A DNA stretch of 16,643 bases from JAQVEM01 sp964616545 (GCA_964616545.1 CAZTUA010000037.1:1-16643), one strand, 5' to 3'. Positions 7,650 through 15,770 are shown, counted from the first letter of the stretch. Notes: generated from the sequence alone by a model not told the origin. Program-made: numbers and translations.

Positions 7650-7889
7650 TAATAAATAATCTAAAAAAATTGTTTGAACCTTTTTTAATAAATAAATTTT
7701 CCGGTCCATACAGACCTGTATACTGCAAAATTTTACATTAATTTTAAAAGCTTGCAGGTTGCAAAAACTATTCATAGTTTAACTTACTGGCTATTATCAT
7801 ATCCAGTCAGGTTTACACTTATCAATTAAATATAGTACAGATACAACAATGAGCTAAAAGCATTTTTTAAATTGCTGAATTATAAGTAC

Positions 7890-9302
7890 CTAAAATCCAA
7901 AAATCTCATTTGCAAAGAGAACTATTTTATCAGTATATGTAGCGCCCGGCGCCCATCTTCCATTTAAAAACCCCAGAGAGGTATTTCCCGTGTATTCTTT
8001 GTGTCTGTTTTCAAAGTGTCTCGGGTCATATTCAATACTGCAATATTCATTCACATGGTCGGGATAATAATACCAGGCAAGATGGGCGTAATGTGCAATT
8101 ATTCCAAGCTCTTCTGTGGCAAAACTGTTCCCCGGAACTCCTCCGCCCGTGGCTCCAATTCCTGCAAAATTGTTCTGCTCAGGCCTTACATCCCCGGTGT
8201 ATTCCAGAAAACCAGTTTCATGGCACATCTGTGCCCATGCAATATCTACTCTCAGGTTAAACATTTTTCCGTATTTTATATAAATAGGGGCAAGTCTTCT
8301 CGCCCTCTCAGTTTTGGTTGAATTTCTTTTTGTAAATAAACTCACAAGCTGTTCGGATGTAACATCAATATAACCAACCACGCTTGTTTTGCTGGTTATT
8401 GGTGATACGCTTGCTTTTATAGAAGCCTTAATTGTCTTTGCGTCAGACTGATTGCCTTTATCGTCACTCACAACAACAGTTATATTGTAGTCACCCGGAG
8501 TGCCCGGGGTGTTCCATTTAACGGGATTTGTTCTGCTATCAACAACCGAGCCGCCCGTAACGCTCCAGCTGTACGACATATTATCGTCATCAAGGTCAAC
8601 CGCGTCAGCATATACATCATACTGCTTTCCCGCATATAGAGTACCGCCTGGAAGTGTTATCCCCCTTATATCAGGGCTTCTGTTACAGTTCCACACGAGA
8701 GTCAAAGTATCCGAAGCCTTGCCTTTAGAATTTGAAGCTGTAGCAGTAAGTGTATAGGAGCTGCTATCCCTTTTTAGATTTACCTGTGCCTTTCCCGGAC
8801 CAAGCCATCCAAGGCTGTCGTCTTTACTGAAACTTACTTCCGGCTGAGGTTCACCAGTTATGATTGCCCTTACCCTGTAATAACATATATCATCCCCTTT
8901 CGAATATAAGGGCCCCTCATAAATTTCAAGTTTTATTGTGGGCAAAATTACATCGGCTTCCTCTTCATCCTTTTCACCATTTTCCTCATCATCTTTCTCT
9001 TTATCTTCTGTGTCTTTTTCATCTGCGGATTCTTCTGTGGGCACTTCTTTTCCATTATTATCCTCTTCATTTATTTCTTCATCTAAATCTTCCTGAGCAC
9101 CGGGAATTTCTCCGGTCTCTTCAACTGGATGGTCAGGAGCATTCCTGCTGCCAGGCGAACCTATAAGTCCATAAATAAACTGAAAGTTTAAAACTGCCAG
9201 CACAACTATTACAGCTACGGCAGCTATGCCTGATGTAACAGCTATATTCTTCTTTGTAAATTTAATTTTTTTTCTGCTGCTACCTTTTCTGGCGTGTTTC
9301 AT
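7890..9302 (-). CDS. Membrane-anchored glucosaminidase-type cell-wall hydrolase with PKD/Ig-like domains
   Basis: This 470-residue protein has a very basic N-terminus, one membrane segment at about 20-47 without a cleavage site, then an acidic linker (about 57-118, mostly Glu and Asp). Two beta-sandwich regions follow (about 121-210 and 211-295; the second reads like PKD, with VDLDDDNMSYSW). The C-terminal domain (about 325-470) resembles the glucosaminidase fold that cuts N-acetylglucosaminyl bonds in peptidoglycan; E362 in the CHETGF motif is the likely catalytic acid, followed by NNFAGIGATGGG. The topology puts the enzyme outside the membrane with the acidic linker spanning the wall. Start: ATG with AGGA four bases away. 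Cell separation or wall turnover is the likely role. It is monocistronic. Confidence 0.85.
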   Translation of the reverse strand: MKHARKGSSRKKIKFTKKNIAVTSGIAAVAVIVVLAVLNFQFIYGLIGSPGSRNAPDHPVEETGEIPGAQEDLDEEINEEDNNGKEVPTEESADEKDTEDKEKDDEENGEKDEEEADVILPTIKLEIYEGPLYSKGDDICYYRVRAIITGEPQPEVSFSKDDSLGWLGPGKAQVNLKRDSSSYTLTATASNSKGKASDTLTLVWNCNRSPDIRGITLPGGTLYAGKQYDVYADAVDLDDDNMSYSWSVTGGSVVDSRTNPVKWNTPGTPGDYNITVVVSDDKGNQSDAKTIKASIKASVSPITSKTSVVGYIDVTSEQLVSLFTKRNSTKTERARRLAPIYIKYGKMFNLRVDIAWAQMCHETGFLEYTGDVRPEQNNFAGIGATGGGVPGNSFATEELGIIAHYAHLAWYYYPDHVNEYCSIEYDPRHFENRHKEYTGNTSLGFLNGRWAPGATYTDKIVLFANEIFGF

Positions 9303-9330
9303 TTTCCTGTATCAATCCCTGTTTAATCTT

Positions 9331-9348
9331 ATGTTGTACCACCAACAT
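9331..9348. promoter_or_regulatory. Operator-like inverted repeat upstream of the cell-wall hydrolase
   Basis: ATGTTG-TACCAC-CAACAT is a perfect 6-bp inverted repeat with a 6-base spacer, ending 29 bases before the hydrolase ATG. A second small palindrome, AACATGTT, follows at 9352-9359. Size and place suit a regulator binding site; a leader hairpin is the alternative. Confidence 0.4.
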
Positions 9349-9485
9349 TAAAACATGTTCTATTATTTTCCGTTTCAGGTTAGGTTATTTAATTATTTTT
9401 ACCATACAGAGCCGGCCCTGTCATCCGGAATCTAAAACAATATTTGTATCTTCCAGGTACTGGTTTTTAAAAAATAACAGATTTT

Positions 9486-9528
9486 AAAAAAATGCAACGC
9501 TGTTATGTCATTTTATCAGCGGTGCATT
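9486..9528 (-). terminator. Rho-independent terminator-like hairpin without an evident gene upstream
   Basis: On the minus strand the arms at 9528-9517 and 9502-9491 pair over 12 positions with a single C·T mismatch and a 14-base loop, and are followed directly by a run of T (complement of A 9486-9492). That is a convincing intrinsic terminator. But the only minus-strand gene nearby (the hydrolase) lies downstream of it, so it would end an RNA started between about 9530 and 9800. On the plus strand the T-tract is missing. Confidence 0.5.
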
Positions 9529-9681
9529 CAATAATTATTATTGTATTTTCTAGTGTTATTTTAATGTAATTACCATGGTTCTTCAAGTTCAATGAGTGAC
9601 AGAAGACGATTGAAAAGAAAAGCGGACAGTTACGAAAATAGAAAAAAATGAGAAAATTCGCTGCCTTATATTATAAGTTTT

Positions 9682-9710
9682 TTAACATAATTACGTAAGT
9701 CTGTTATACT
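9682..9710 (+). promoter_or_regulatory. Strong sigma-70-like promoter of the ATP-grasp gene
   Basis: TTAACA (9682-9687; five of six match to consensus), a 17-base spacer, and TATACT (9705-9710) preceded by TG (9702-9703) as an extended -10. The start would be near 9717, leaving an AT-rich leader of about 85 bases. Confidence 0.65.
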
Positions 9711-9801
9711 ATAAAAGCCAAATTTGAGATTTTATGACTGTTAGTACTTAATTTTTAATAAAATTGCTAAAAATTTTGATAATTGAAAAAAGGAATTAAA
9801 A

Positions 9802-11010
9802 ATGAACATCGGCAAAAAAAATAATAAGTCCAAATGTGTTATGATTCTGGGAGCCGGTTTTGACCAGGTTGCCATGATAAAAGCCGCAAAAGCACTGGGT
9901 CTTAAAGTTATTGCCATTGACAGCGATAAAAACGCTCCGGGATTTTTTATATCTGACGAGAATTACATTTTAGATGTTATGGAATCTGAAAAGATACTGC
10001 AGATCGCCCGGGAAAAAAAGATAGATGGAATCACAACAATGGTCAGCAATCTGGGAATGCGGACGGTTGCCTATGTGGCAAATAATATGAATTTAATATC
10101 CATACCGTTAAAAGCTGCCCAGATAGCAACAGATAAAAAAGAAATCAAAGAGTACTTAAAACAGGGAAATGTATCTGTGCCTGAGGGCTTTAGTGCTCAC
10201 TCAATCGATTATGCAATGGAAAAAATTAATCAGATAGATTTTCCGGTAATAATAAAACCCGTTGATGGAACAAAAGGAAGGGGCATATCCGTTGCTCCAT
10301 CTGCAGATTACTTTAAGAGCTGTATCACTCAGGCAATGGATGCTTCAATTGAAAAGAGGATAATTGTTGAGGAATGGGTTGACGGGCCTACAATCGGGGC
10401 AGAATGCCTTATAATTAATGGTGAATTAGAACCTATTATTTTAACGGATAAATACAACACCCCGCCTCCCAAATGTGTAACCGTCGGGCTTACAGCACCA
10501 TCCAGATTCCCTGAAGCAGTAAAGGACAGGGTTAAAGATACTGCAAAGAAAGTGGCCAGTGTTCTTGGATTGAATACCGGTGCAGCTCATATTGATATGA
10601 TAGTCGGAAAGGACGGGATACCCAGGGTCATAGATGTTGGGCCAAGACTTGCAAGCGGTCCCGTTATTTTTGATTTTGTCCCGGATCTCCTGGGGGTTGA
10701 TATGATAAAATCAGTTGTCAGGATGGCCATTGGAGAAAAGCCCGAACTGAACAGAAAGTGGAATAAAAGATTTGCCGCAAGCAGGTTTTTAACAGCTCCT
10801 AAAAGAGGGTGCATGTATAGAATTGAAATTCCAAAATGGCACAAGGATTTTACATTCTATCAATTTAAGGAACTGGGAGAAATAGTCGGACCGCCTGACA
10901 GCGATACCGACCGGATAGCCTGCATTGCAATCAAAGGTTCTTCATATGATAGAACCATGAGAACAGCTGATGAACTTTTAAAGAAAATTAAGGTTAATAT
11001 TGTTTATTAG
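9802..11010 (+). CDS. ATP-grasp ligase-like protein, substrate unknown
   Basis: This 402-residue protein has the three-part layout of the carbamoyl-phosphate synthase / amino-acid ligase ATP-grasp group: a pre-ATP-grasp Rossmann domain with GAGFDQ at about 17-22, then the ATP-grasp fold (about 115-310) with PVIIKPVDGTKGRG (K152 to bind ATP, glycine-rich loop 156-161) and EEWVDGP, then a C-terminal domain. Such enzymes activate a carboxylate as acyl phosphate and join it to an amine. At the metal site the usual Glu, Glu and Asn are D265, D278 and G280 (in IDVGPR), which is odd. Start: AAGGA eight to nine bases before the ATG. It is a single gene converging with the sugar operon; no partner indicates its substrate. 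A peptide or polysaccharide-modifying ligase is possible. Confidence 0.8.
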   Translation: MNIGKKNNKSKCVMILGAGFDQVAMIKAAKALGLKVIAIDSDKNAPGFFISDENYILDVMESEKILQIAREKKIDGITTMVSNLGMRTVAYVANNMNLISIPLKAAQIATDKKEIKEYLKQGNVSVPEGFSAHSIDYAMEKINQIDFPVIIKPVDGTKGRGISVAPSADYFKSCITQAMDASIEKRIIVEEWVDGPTIGAECLIINGELEPIILTDKYNTPPPKCVTVGLTAPSRFPEAVKDRVKDTAKKVASVLGLNTGAAHIDMIVGKDGIPRVIDVGPRLASGPVIFDFVPDLLGVDMIKSVVRMAIGEKPELNRKWNKRFAASRFLTAPKRGCMYRIEIPKWHKDFTFYQFKELGEIVGPPDSDTDRIACIAIKGSSYDRTMRTADELLKKIKVNIVY

Positions 11011-11102
11011 CAATAATTTTCTAAATATAATATTTTCAGTTCCATTAAATTTTCAGGTCTGTTAAAAAATTTTTATTATCTGTAATTATTATCCCGCCTG
11101 GA

Positions 11103-11675
11103 TTACAATACCAGCTGATATTCAACTCCAAGATCAACTCTTTCACAATCATCAAGAGCTCCTGTGCATACAATACAGAATTTGGTTGATTTATAAACAG
11201 GTATTGGAGGCCAGTGCCATGTCCCCTTAGAAAGAGATATGCTCAGGCTTGTATCCAGAAGAAACGCTCTTACTTTCGAAAGATCCGGTTCCGGTTTTGA
11301 TGGGTCAAATGGCGCCATTACAAATATTGCATCACCTTCCAGAAAGAAAAAAGTTTCTGTAGTATCAGGATGCCGTTCCATTATAGATACGCTTGCTCCC
11401 CCGCGAAAATTTTTAAGCCATTCATATTCAGGTGTTTTATTTTCCTGTTTTATGACTTCAACCTCCTCAGGAGATACCCTGTCAATTCTACAATGATGAA
11501 AACCTAATTTTTCTTTATCGGTAACCTCTATTTTTATATTATTACCCCAGCATTTTAGAAAAGTATAATTTTCACTGGGTTCACCTTTCTTTAATCCGAA
11601 GATTTGCCCGTAAGGCCTGAAGCTTTCTTCTGATACGTATTTAAAAGGCTCAACTTTTAAATCAATTTTTTCCAT
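11103..11675 (-). CDS. Ureidoglycolate lyase (AllA)-like cupin
   Basis: This 190-residue protein resembles the AllA family, beta-barrel enzymes that split ureidoglycolate into glyoxylate and urea. It has the family-like N-terminal FRPYGQI, a central ERHPDTTETFFFLEG (E100, R101, H102) and GTWHWPP (H154), the positions where AllA carries its active-site basic residues and histidine. It is longer than the usual 160 or so residues because of an insertion around residues 70-95. The ATG has AAGGGA about six bases upstream. It is the last gene of a sugar operon that contains no other ureide-pathway gene, so an allantoin role is doubtful; acting on a sugar-derived acid is an alternative. The fold is fairly certain and the reaction is not. 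Confidence 0.7.
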   Translation of the reverse strand: MEKIDLKVEPFKYVSEESFRPYGQIFGLKKGEPSENYTFLKCWGNNIKIEVTDKEKLGFHHCRIDRVSPEEVEVIKQENKTPEYEWLKNFRGGASVSIMERHPDTTETFFFLEGDAIFVMAPFDPSKPEPDLSKVRAFLLDTSLSISLSKGTWHWPPIPVYKSTKFCIVCTGALDDCERVDLGVEYQLVL

Positions 11676-11752
11676 TTTTTTCCCTTTCTTCTTAAATTTT
11701 AAATTGTTAAATTTTTTATTAATATAGATCTGTAAATTTGATTATCTAATTC

Positions 11753-12733
11753 CTACTGTCTTTTTTTACTCATGAACATATCTATCATAACTGCTACTAT
11801 GATTAATAGACCTTTTGTAATTGTCTGGTAAAAAGCCCTTATTCCAAGCAAATTCATTCCATTATAGGTTAAACCCAGAATAATAATTCCAATAAAGGTC
11901 CCGGGAATTGTTGCCACTCCTCCAAGAAACGATGTACCTCCAATAACACAGGCAGCAATAGCATCCAGCTCATAGCCAACACCTATATTAGGCTGAGCAG
12001 CAGCAATACGGCTCGTTAGTATGATACCTGCCATGCCTGTACAAAAACCCGATATTATATAAGAAAATGTTCTTACCCTGAATACATTAATACCAGCTTC
12101 GGTAGCTGCTTCTATATTTCCGCCGACAGCATAAATATAACGACCGAATTTTGTTATATGTAATAAAATATAAGCCATTATTGCAAAAACAATCAGAATT
12201 ATTACCGGATAAGGTATAATATCAAAAAGTTTACCGCCACCAATCATTTTAAACTGAGGATCCCCTAATGATACCGAATACCCATCAGAGATAATATACG
12301 CAACACCACGTATAACACACATAGTAGATAAAGTAGCAACAAATGGCACCATTTTAAACCTTGAAACTAAAACTCCATTCAGGTACCCAAAGAAAGTGGT
12401 AGCAGCAATTGCCACAACACATGCAAGTAGAATGCTTCCTGTTGAATCCAGTAATGCACCAATTATTACGCTGCTCAGCGCAAGCATAGAGCCAACAGAT
12501 AAATCAATACCGCCTGCAGTAATAACAAATACCATGCCAAGAGCTATTAATCCATTTATTGATACCTGTAATAAAATATTAATTATATTACCGCTTGTTC
12601 GAAATGTTGGTGCCGCAATGGTAAGTATTATAATCAAACCAAGCATTACGAATCCTATACCGTATCTTCTCATAAAAAGGTTAAATTGGTCCCTGTCTAT
12701 ACCAAGAATCTTATTCCTCGTTTTTAGCTCCAT
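11753..12733 (-). CDS. Sugar ABC transporter permease, RbsC/XylH type
   Basis: This 326-residue integral membrane protein forms the channel of the sugar importer (likely a homodimer). It has eight to ten hydrophobic segments and the family's typical stretches: INGLIALGMVFVITAGGIDLSVG in the N-terminal half (about residues 60-81), the coupling-loop region VGGNIEAATEAGINVFRV, then ELDAIAACVIGGTSFLGG and the closing NGMNLLGI. An AAGGAGG about ten to eleven bases before the ATG fixes the start. It lies 122 bases after the kinase and 77 bases before the AllA-like gene, all on one strand. The gene order ATPase, binding protein, kinase, permease is unlike the common binding protein, ATPase, permease order, but the set is complete. 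Confidence 0.92.
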   Translation of the reverse strand: MELKTRNKILGIDRDQFNLFMRRYGIGFVMLGLIIILTIAAPTFRTSGNIINILLQVSINGLIALGMVFVITAGGIDLSVGSMLALSSVIIGALLDSTGSILLACVVAIAATTFFGYLNGVLVSRFKMVPFVATLSTMCVIRGVAYIISDGYSVSLGDPQFKMIGGGKLFDIIPYPVIILIVFAIMAYILLHITKFGRYIYAVGGNIEAATEAGINVFRVRTFSYIISGFCTGMAGIILTSRIAAAQPNIGVGYELDAIAACVIGGTSFLGGVATIPGTFIGIIILGLTYNGMNLLGIRAFYQTITKGLLIIVAVMIDMFMSKKRQ

Positions 12734-12855
12734 TTACAAAATTCCTCCTTTATAATCCATCAAAAACTAAAAATACTGCCACATTTACAAATTTAATTAT
12801 TTATATTCCCGCTAACATTTTTAACAAAATCACTCCTTCATATCTTTCGTAATTT
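12734..12855 (-). other. Kinase-permease gap with a vacant Shine-Dalgarno site and tiny frame
   Basis: AAGGAG (complement of 12833-12838) stands about 20 bases after the kinase stop and is not used by any long gene. A TTG six to seven bases later opens an eight-codon frame (MLKMLAGI). It may be chance, a leader peptide or a decayed start. The permease uses its own strong site further downstream. Confidence 0.3.
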
Positions 12856-14361
12856 TCATTGTCTTCTACCTAATTCAGTTACTCTTTCCAGCACATTGCT
12901 GCAGTCATTATATATATCTTTATATAATTGATAATACTCTCTGTATATCTCATGATTTTTTTCATCGGGAATTACTATGTCTTCTTTATATTTCACAATT
13001 GCCTGGCAGCCCTCTTCTATATTATTAAAAACTCCAATTCCAACTCCTGCAGCAATTACTGCTCCCAGCCCTGCCTGCTCTTCTGTAGTGGTAACACGAA
13101 GAGGAAGGTTATAGATATCTGCCTGTATCTGCAACCATGGAATACTCTGTGCTCCACCTCCGGAAGCAATTAAATACCTGGGTGAAAAACCCAGTTCACT
13201 GCAAACTTCTATACATTGCATCAACGAATAAGAAACACCTTCCATTATAGCCCTTGCAACCCGTGCTCTATCTGTTCTGATATTAAGGCCTATAAGTACA
13301 CCACTTATATTTGGATTTATATGAGGCGTTCTCTCTCCATTTAGATAAGGAAGGTATATTAAACCACCACTGCCCGGTTTTATAGTTTTAACCTGTTCAT
13401 TAATATAACCATAATTGAATTCTTTAAATAAACTACTGTAAAGATACAGCGACAGTCCTGCGCTCATAGTCGCCCCCATCGTAATCCATCTACCCTTTTT
13501 ATATCCACAGAATAAATTTGTATTTAACCTGGGATTAATTATTGGATTATCGCTTTGAAAACATACCTGGCCACTCGTTCCTATATTTACCGTGGCAATA
13601 TCCAGCGATATTGCCCCATTGCCTATGCTCTGCATTATCTGGTCTCCACCACCACATATAACGGGAGTGCCGGCCTGTAATCCTGTTTCTGCAGCCGCTT
13701 TTCTTGTAACAGTCCCAACAACAGAAACAGTATCGTAACAGTCAGGAAAAATTTCTATTGGCAATTTAACTTTCCCCAGTATCTTTTCTGACCAGCAGGT
13801 ATTTTTAATATCAAATGCGAGTGTGGCAGAAGCATCTGAATAATCAGAAGCTATCTCACCGGTTAACTTCAATCTTAAATAGTCTTTGGGAAGACAAACA
13901 TAACCAGCTTTTTTATAATTCTCTGGTTCATTATCGCGCACCCATAAAAGAGAAGGCAGTAAAAACCCTGTATAGACAGGGTTCATTATTAATTCTTTAA
14001 CCAGTTCAGGTCCAAAAATCTCATTAATCTCTTTTACCTGTTTTTCCGAACGTGAATCACAATGTAAAATCGCCGGACGTATTACCTTCCTGTTCTTATC
14101 AAGAAGCACCAAGCCATGCATCTGCCCGGAAAAGCTAACACTTTTAATATCAGCTGCATATAAATTGTTCTTATGCAATGCTTCCTGAATAGTTTTGCAG
14201 CAAGCATTCCACCAGAACTCCGGTTGTTGTTCGGCATAACCATTAAAAGGCGAATCAAACTTATATTGCCTGGAACTAAGCGCTTTTATATTACCCTGGT
14301 AATCGGTAACAATAACTTTTATACTAGACGTGCCTAAATCAATCCCCATTAAATATGCCAT
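12856..14361 (-). CDS. xylB: FGGY carbohydrate kinase, xylulokinase family
   Basis: The enzyme phosphorylates a sugar (D-xylulose in characterised XylB) with ATP in the cytoplasm. At 501 residues it has normal length. Motifs: MGIDLGTSSIKV at 5-16 (phosphate loop), SGQMHG at 78-83 (a hallmark of xylulokinases), LPKDYLRLKLTGE, SDYSDASATLAFD, the catalytic base D240 in GGGDQ, and a C-terminal ASGGGAQS loop for nucleotide binding. The segment normally W-N/C-D-x-R reads HCDSRS here, a mild departure that may affect sugar choice. GGAG lies eight bases before the ATG. Sitting in an importer operon, it should trap the incoming sugar or its isomerised product; no isomerase is in this window, so a ketose such as xylulose or a related pentulose would fit best. 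Confidence 0.88.
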   Translation of the reverse strand: MAYLMGIDLGTSSIKVIVTDYQGNIKALSSRQYKFDSPFNGYAEQQPEFWWNACCKTIQEALHKNNLYAADIKSVSFSGQMHGLVLLDKNRKVIRPAILHCDSRSEKQVKEINEIFGPELVKELIMNPVYTGFLLPSLLWVRDNEPENYKKAGYVCLPKDYLRLKLTGEIASDYSDASATLAFDIKNTCWSEKILGKVKLPIEIFPDCYDTVSVVGTVTRKAAAETGLQAGTPVICGGGDQIMQSIGNGAISLDIATVNIGTSGQVCFQSDNPIINPRLNTNLFCGYKKGRWITMGATMSAGLSLYLYSSLFKEFNYGYINEQVKTIKPGSGGLIYLPYLNGERTPHINPNISGVLIGLNIRTDRARVARAIMEGVSYSLMQCIEVCSELGFSPRYLIASGGGAQSIPWLQIQADIYNLPLRVTTTEEQAGLGAVIAAGVGIGVFNNIEEGCQAIVKYKEDIVIPDEKNHEIYREYYQLYKDIYNDCSNVLERVTELGRRQ

Positions 14362-14719
14362 AATCTATCTCCATATATTAATCATCAAGCCGCCTGTATT
14401 TTAAATTCTGACTTAATGATAGCCTTACCCGGGAGGCCCTGCCATAATAAAGTTACTAAATCAACATAAAAAACTTTTCACAAATCTTTAAATAAAAATC
14501 CTGAAAACATTATAAAAATTAATCCAGAATCTTTAATTTAAATAAAGAAAAAATTATACTCTGTACTTTAATAATTGTTCTAAAAATACACACACTGTTA
14601 TTTTTGTTTATGACCTCATTTGTATCCTGTGGGGGTTACAGGTAACTCTATAACCCCCAACATCCTTCATGCATAAACACAGCATTTCCTAAAAGAGGCT
14701 ATTTTATGCAGAGTCTATC
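14362..14719. other. 358-base gap between the sugar-binding protein and kinase genes
   Basis: No reading frame here looks coding. It holds the strong GGGGGTTA hairpin (14630-14659) and otherwise very AT-rich DNA, with one GC-rich island (around 14428-14445, CCCGGGAGGCCC). The size suggests an additional promoter or a processing site between the binding-protein and kinase genes; I see no clear -35/-10 pair for one. Confidence 0.5.
14630..14659 (-). other. Strong GC-rich hairpin downstream of the sugar-binding-protein gene
   Basis: GGGGGTTA (14631-14638) and TAACCCCC (14651-14658) are perfect 8-bp arms, extended by a T-A pair, around a 12-base loop; an internal GTTA-CAGG-TAAC stem could compete. 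It starts 61 bases after the binding-protein stop in the operon direction. No T tract follows, so an mRNA-stabilising end or attenuator that raises binding-protein yield over kinase and permease fits better than a full terminator. Confidence 0.6.
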
Positions 14720-15748
14720 TTACAGATGGTCATCTATATTATCCTGGGTAACAAGAATAGCGTCGATTACAGTTTCTTTTGGAACTTCTTTACCCTGGAG
14801 AATCAAATTGGCAATTTTAACAGTTTCTCTCATCATTCCCTCACCATCCTGTTTTACTGTTGCCAGTAACTCTCCATTTTTAATCATCTCCATCGGGCCC
14901 GGGTTTCCGTCAACACCTATACAGATTACATCGCTTCTATCTGCTGCGTTCATTACTGACTGGGCTGCTGATGACATCTGGTCATTATCGCAGAGAATTG
15001 CATTTAGATCATCCCCATACTTTGTTAACCAGTCTTCGGCAAATTTCATGGCTTTTTCTCCCTGCCATTCAGCTGTCTGCTCATCAAGCAATGTCCAGTT
15101 TTCATCCTTGTCCATTACATTGTGCATACCTGTACCACGGTCAATCTGAGCAGTATTACCAATTACACCCTGAAGATGAGCCCATCCTCCGCCTCCAGGA
15201 ATCTGTTCTCTTACAAACTCTGCAACCATCTCGCCAATCTGAATGTCATCTCTGCCTATATAAGCGTTTGCAAGTTCCCAGTTATCTGTTTTAACACTAA
15301 ATAGAACAATCGGTATATCTGCTTCAACACATTTTGTAACACAGGGTACACATCCTGCTGCTTCGCACGGCATCATTACAACTATATCGGCTCCCATATT
15401 AATTGCATCATCAACCAAACCCACCTGTGTAACAGGGTCTGTAAGACCATCAAATAATTGCCATGAACCGATATCTCCACTGGCAACTAACTCATCCAAA
15501 TATAGTCCTGCAGCTGAATTTAATGTGTTCTGGAAAACATCAACAGTATTTTTTGCAATATACGCAACAAAATAGTCGTTATCGGCTTCCTCGGCTGCTG
15601 GTTCTTCTTCTGCAGGTGCTTCGGCTACTGGTTCTTCAGCTGCCGGTTCTACGGTTTCCGTTGTTTTGGAAGCTGCTTCCGAACAACCCGCAAGAGAGAA
15701 AACTGCTATTATTGTAACTACAATCAGCCATAATAATGTTTTTTTCAC
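14720..15748 (-). CDS. Sugar ABC transporter substrate-binding lipoprotein
   Basis: This 342-residue protein catches the sugar outside the membrane and hands it to the permease. It has a lipoprotein signal peptide with the lipobox LAGC (C22), then an Ala/Glu/Pro-rich acidic linker (about 28-55), then a Peripla_BP_4-type (ribose/xylose-binding) body: YFVAYIAKN start, TQVGLVDDAINMGADIVVM, IGRDDIQIGEM at the lobe crossover, NAILCDNDQMSSAAQ and ICIGVDGNPGPMEMI. Four cysteines crowd at C128, C133, C136 and C140, which is uncommon for the family. The start is GTG at 15748, with AGGAGG five bases upstream, and the signal peptide agrees. Two perfect dyads lie upstream in the leader. Confidence 0.92.
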   Translation of the reverse strand: MKKTLLWLIVVTIIAVFSLAGCSEAASKTTETVEPAAEEPVAEAPAEEEPAAEEADNDYFVAYIAKNTVDVFQNTLNSAAGLYLDELVASGDIGSWQLFDGLTDPVTQVGLVDDAINMGADIVVMMPCEAAGCVPCVTKCVEADIPIVLFSVKTDNWELANAYIGRDDIQIGEMVAEFVREQIPGGGGWAHLQGVIGNTAQIDRGTGMHNVMDKDENWTLLDEQTAEWQGEKAMKFAEDWLTKYGDDLNAILCDNDQMSSAAQSVMNAADRSDVICIGVDGNPGPMEMIKNGELLATVKQDGEGMMRETVKIANLILQGKEVPKETVIDAILVTQDNIDDHL

Positions 15749-15770
15749 TTTAACCTCCTATAATTAAAGA

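Larger units (their letters stand above)
9303..9801. other. 499-base divergent intergenic region
   Basis: This gap separates the minus-strand hydrolase from the plus-strand ATP-grasp gene. It holds an operator-like dyad (9331-9348), a minus-facing terminator-like hairpin (9486-9528), a good plus-strand promoter (9682-9710), and two tiny plus-strand frames (9492-9569, 25 codons, hydrophobic; 9592-9651, 19 codons, basic) that have no ribosome-binding sites. No protein gene that I can support is present. The middle may carry a small transcript or be the scar of a lost gene. Confidence 0.6.

Noticed and set aside
7628..7889. T-box or tryptophan riboswitch upstream of the TrpXYZ-like operon
   Set aside because: The extended -10 at 7641-7649 leaves a leader of about 23 bases, and I saw no T-box sequence or stem array further upstream.
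9492..9569. 25-codon hydrophobic plus-strand peptide that resembles a type I toxin
   Set aside because: No ribosome-binding site, its start lies inside the terminator-like stem, and hydrophobic frames arise easily in AT-rich DNA.
9592..9651. 19-codon basic plus-strand frame
   Set aside because: No ribosome-binding site and no supporting feature.
14706..15149. 147-codon plus-strand open frame
   Set aside because: Antisense to the sugar-binding-protein gene, Ser/Ile-rich shadow with no ribosome-binding site.
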